Origin: an uncultured Clostridia bacterium | GTDB lineage: Bacteria > Bacillota > Clostridia > Oscillospirales > UBA644 | NCBI GenBank assembly: GCA_904502105.1 | Contig: CAJGDF010000097.1 | Coordinates: forward strand, 1-6,715 | Reading direction: 5' to 3' | DNA: 6,715 nt | Shown: one piece after another, positions 5,614 through 6,715 of the stretch | Layout of the letters: each line of letters begins with the position of its first letter | Position numbering within the stretch: position 1 is the first letter of the stretch | Translations under genes and position numbers: made by a program | The notes under the pieces: generated by a model | Seen by the model: the letters and a program-made list of their open reading frames with translations, nothing else | Databases searched by the model: none | Told to the model about the DNA's origin: nothing

Positions 5614-6715
5614 ATGGTTTACAGAATTTATTCGGAAAAAAAGAATGCATATGCAGTTGAAGCTAAATCCGTAGCTTCCGACCTTCGCAGAACCCTCGGC
5701 ATCGATGTCGATAAGGTTCGTTTCTTTAACAGATACGATGTTGAAGGCGTATCCGCAGAAGATTTTGAAAGAGCAAAAACTCTTATCTTCTCCGAGCCCA
5801 ATGTCGATGATATTTATGACGAGCTTCCCGAATTTGAAAAGGGAACAAAGGTATTCGTAACCGAATATCTTCCCGGTCAGTTTGATGCCCGCGCAGATTC
5901 CTGCTCTCAGTGCTTCTCTCTCCTTACAGGTAAGGAGCGTCCCACAGTAAGAAGCAGCAAGGTATACGCTGTTTACGGCAACATCTCCGACGACGATTTC
6001 GCAAAGATCAAAAATTATCTTATAAACCCCGTGGAAGCACGCGAAGCAGCTTTTGAAAAGCCCGAAACTCTCATCGCAGAGTACGCTGTTCCCACAGAGG
6101 TTGAAACTCTTGACGGCTTTACATCTCTCGACCGCGACGCTCTCGAAAAATTCCTTCGCGGCTTCGGTCTTGCAATGGACCTCGACGACGTTACATTCCT
6201 TCAGGATTACTTCAAAAACACCGAGCACCGTGATCCTACCATCACCGAGATCAGAATGATCGACACATATTGGTCCGACCACTGCCGTCACACTACCTTC
6301 CTTACCACTGTTGACAGCGTTAAGTTTGAGGATGAGCTTCTTCAGAGAGCTTATGACGACTATATCGATACAAGAAAAGAACTCGGCAGAACAAAGCCCA
6401 TCTGTCTTATGGATATCGGTACTCTTGCAGGCAAATATCTTAAGGCTAACGGCTATCTTGATAAGCTTGACGAAAGCGAAGAAATCAACGCTTGTACCGT
6501 TAAAATCGAAGTAGAAGTTGACGGCAAAAAAGAGCCCTGGCTTCTCCTGTTCAAAAACGAAACTCACAACCATCCCACAGAAATAGAGCCCTTCGGCGGT
6601 GCAGCAACATGTATCGGCGGTGCTATCAGAGACCCCTTATCAGGCAGAAGCTATGTTTACGGTGCTATGAGAGTAACAGGTGCAGGTGACCCCTTAAAGA
6701 GTGTTGCTGAAACTA
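5614..6715 (+). CDS. purL: Phosphoribosylformylglycinamidine synthase PurL, N-terminal part (runs off right edge)
   Basis: The enzyme makes FGAM from FGAR, glutamine and ATP in the fourth step of purine biosynthesis, in the cytoplasm. The frame is open from the ATG at 5614 to the edge: 367 complete codons plus one base. Residues 1 to about 130 look like the PurS-like N-terminal domain and are followed by a linker. Catalytic-domain hallmarks follow: TYWSDHCRHTTF at 218-229, and a stretch from KNETHNHPTEIEPFGG (314-329) through GGAIRDPLSGR (335-345). Having the PurS-like domain in the same chain indicates the large single-chain form, about 1,200-1,300 residues in clostridia with the glutaminase domain at its end, so only about 30% is visible. 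GTGGGG (5603-5608) lies 5 nt before the ATG and is the probable, not very canonical, ribosome binding site. The gene has its own promoter, separate from mtaB. Further purine genes downstream cannot be seen. Confidence 0.97.
   Translation, partial: MVYRIYSEKKNAYAVEAKSVASDLRRTLGIDVDKVRFFNRYDVEGVSAEDFERAKTLIFSEPNVDDIYDELPEFEKGTKVFVTEYLPGQFDARADSCSQCFSLLTGKERPTVRSSKVYAVYGNISDDDFAKIKNYLINPVEAREAAFEKPETLIAEYAVPTEVETLDGFTSLDRDALEKFLRGFGLAMDLDDVTFLQDYFKNTEHRDPTITEIRMIDTYWSDHCRHTTFLTTVDSVKFEDELLQRAYDDYIDTRKELGRTKPICLMDIGTLAGKYLKANGYLDKLDESEEINACTVKIEVEVDGKKEPWLLLFKNETHNHPTEIEPFGGAATCIGGAIRDPLSGRSYVYGAMRVTGAGDPLKSVAET

Noticed and set aside
5575..6573. A 332-codon open frame on the minus strand
   Set aside because: It lies antisense to purL, whose motifs are unmistakable. 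The antisense translation is Cys/Phe/Val-rich with no recognisable domain, a typical shadow of a coding strand poor in certain codons.

Overview
The window looks like an ordinary chromosomal stretch from a low-to-mid G+C Gram-positive anaerobe, most likely a Clostridia member of the Oscillospiraceae/Ruminococcaceae type. This is inferred from three things: consensus sigma-A promoters with 17-bp spacers, a purL that begins like the long single-chain clostridial form, and an MtaB-type tRNA methylthiotransferase next to a short M3 oligoendopeptidase. No mobile element, CRISPR array, tRNA or rRNA was recognised. I found no convincing new multi-gene system; the noteworthy items are small-scale.

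Layout. Positions 1-678 (minus strand) hold the first 226 codons of an unrecognised, AT-rich secreted lipoprotein, read from its own near-perfect promoter at 700-728. Just upstream of that promoter is a hairpin terminator (738-769) that closes a minus-strand cluster occupying 783-3972. In transcription order the cluster is: a HAD-family phosphatase (3316-3972), a short HPr/Crh-like protein without the catalytic histidine (3063-3290), an M3-family oligoendopeptidase (1335-2999), and a cysteine-rich DUF2284 protein (783-1319). The gaps are 25, 63 and 15 nt, so one transcript from the strong promoter at 4005-4033 is plausible.

The divergent intergenic region 3973-4134 separates that cluster from mtaB (4135-5433, plus strand), whose product adds a methylthio group to t6A37 of tRNAs. 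The last codons of mtaB lie in a short 14-bp tandem repeat, and a hairpin terminator follows at 5452-5483. A TTGAAA-17-TATAAT promoter (5516-5544) then drives purL (5614 to beyond the right edge), for purine biosynthesis.

How the genes relate. The window is mostly housekeeping: tRNA modification, purine synthesis and peptide turnover, plus an HPr-like protein that may have a regulatory role in carbon control. Points worth a second look are the HPr-like protein with Ser in place of the active-site His, a well-formed promoter antisense to that gene, the near-identical terminator hairpins behind two unrelated genes, a 10-bp direct repeat in the divergent promoter region, and the tandem repeat forming the end of mtaB.
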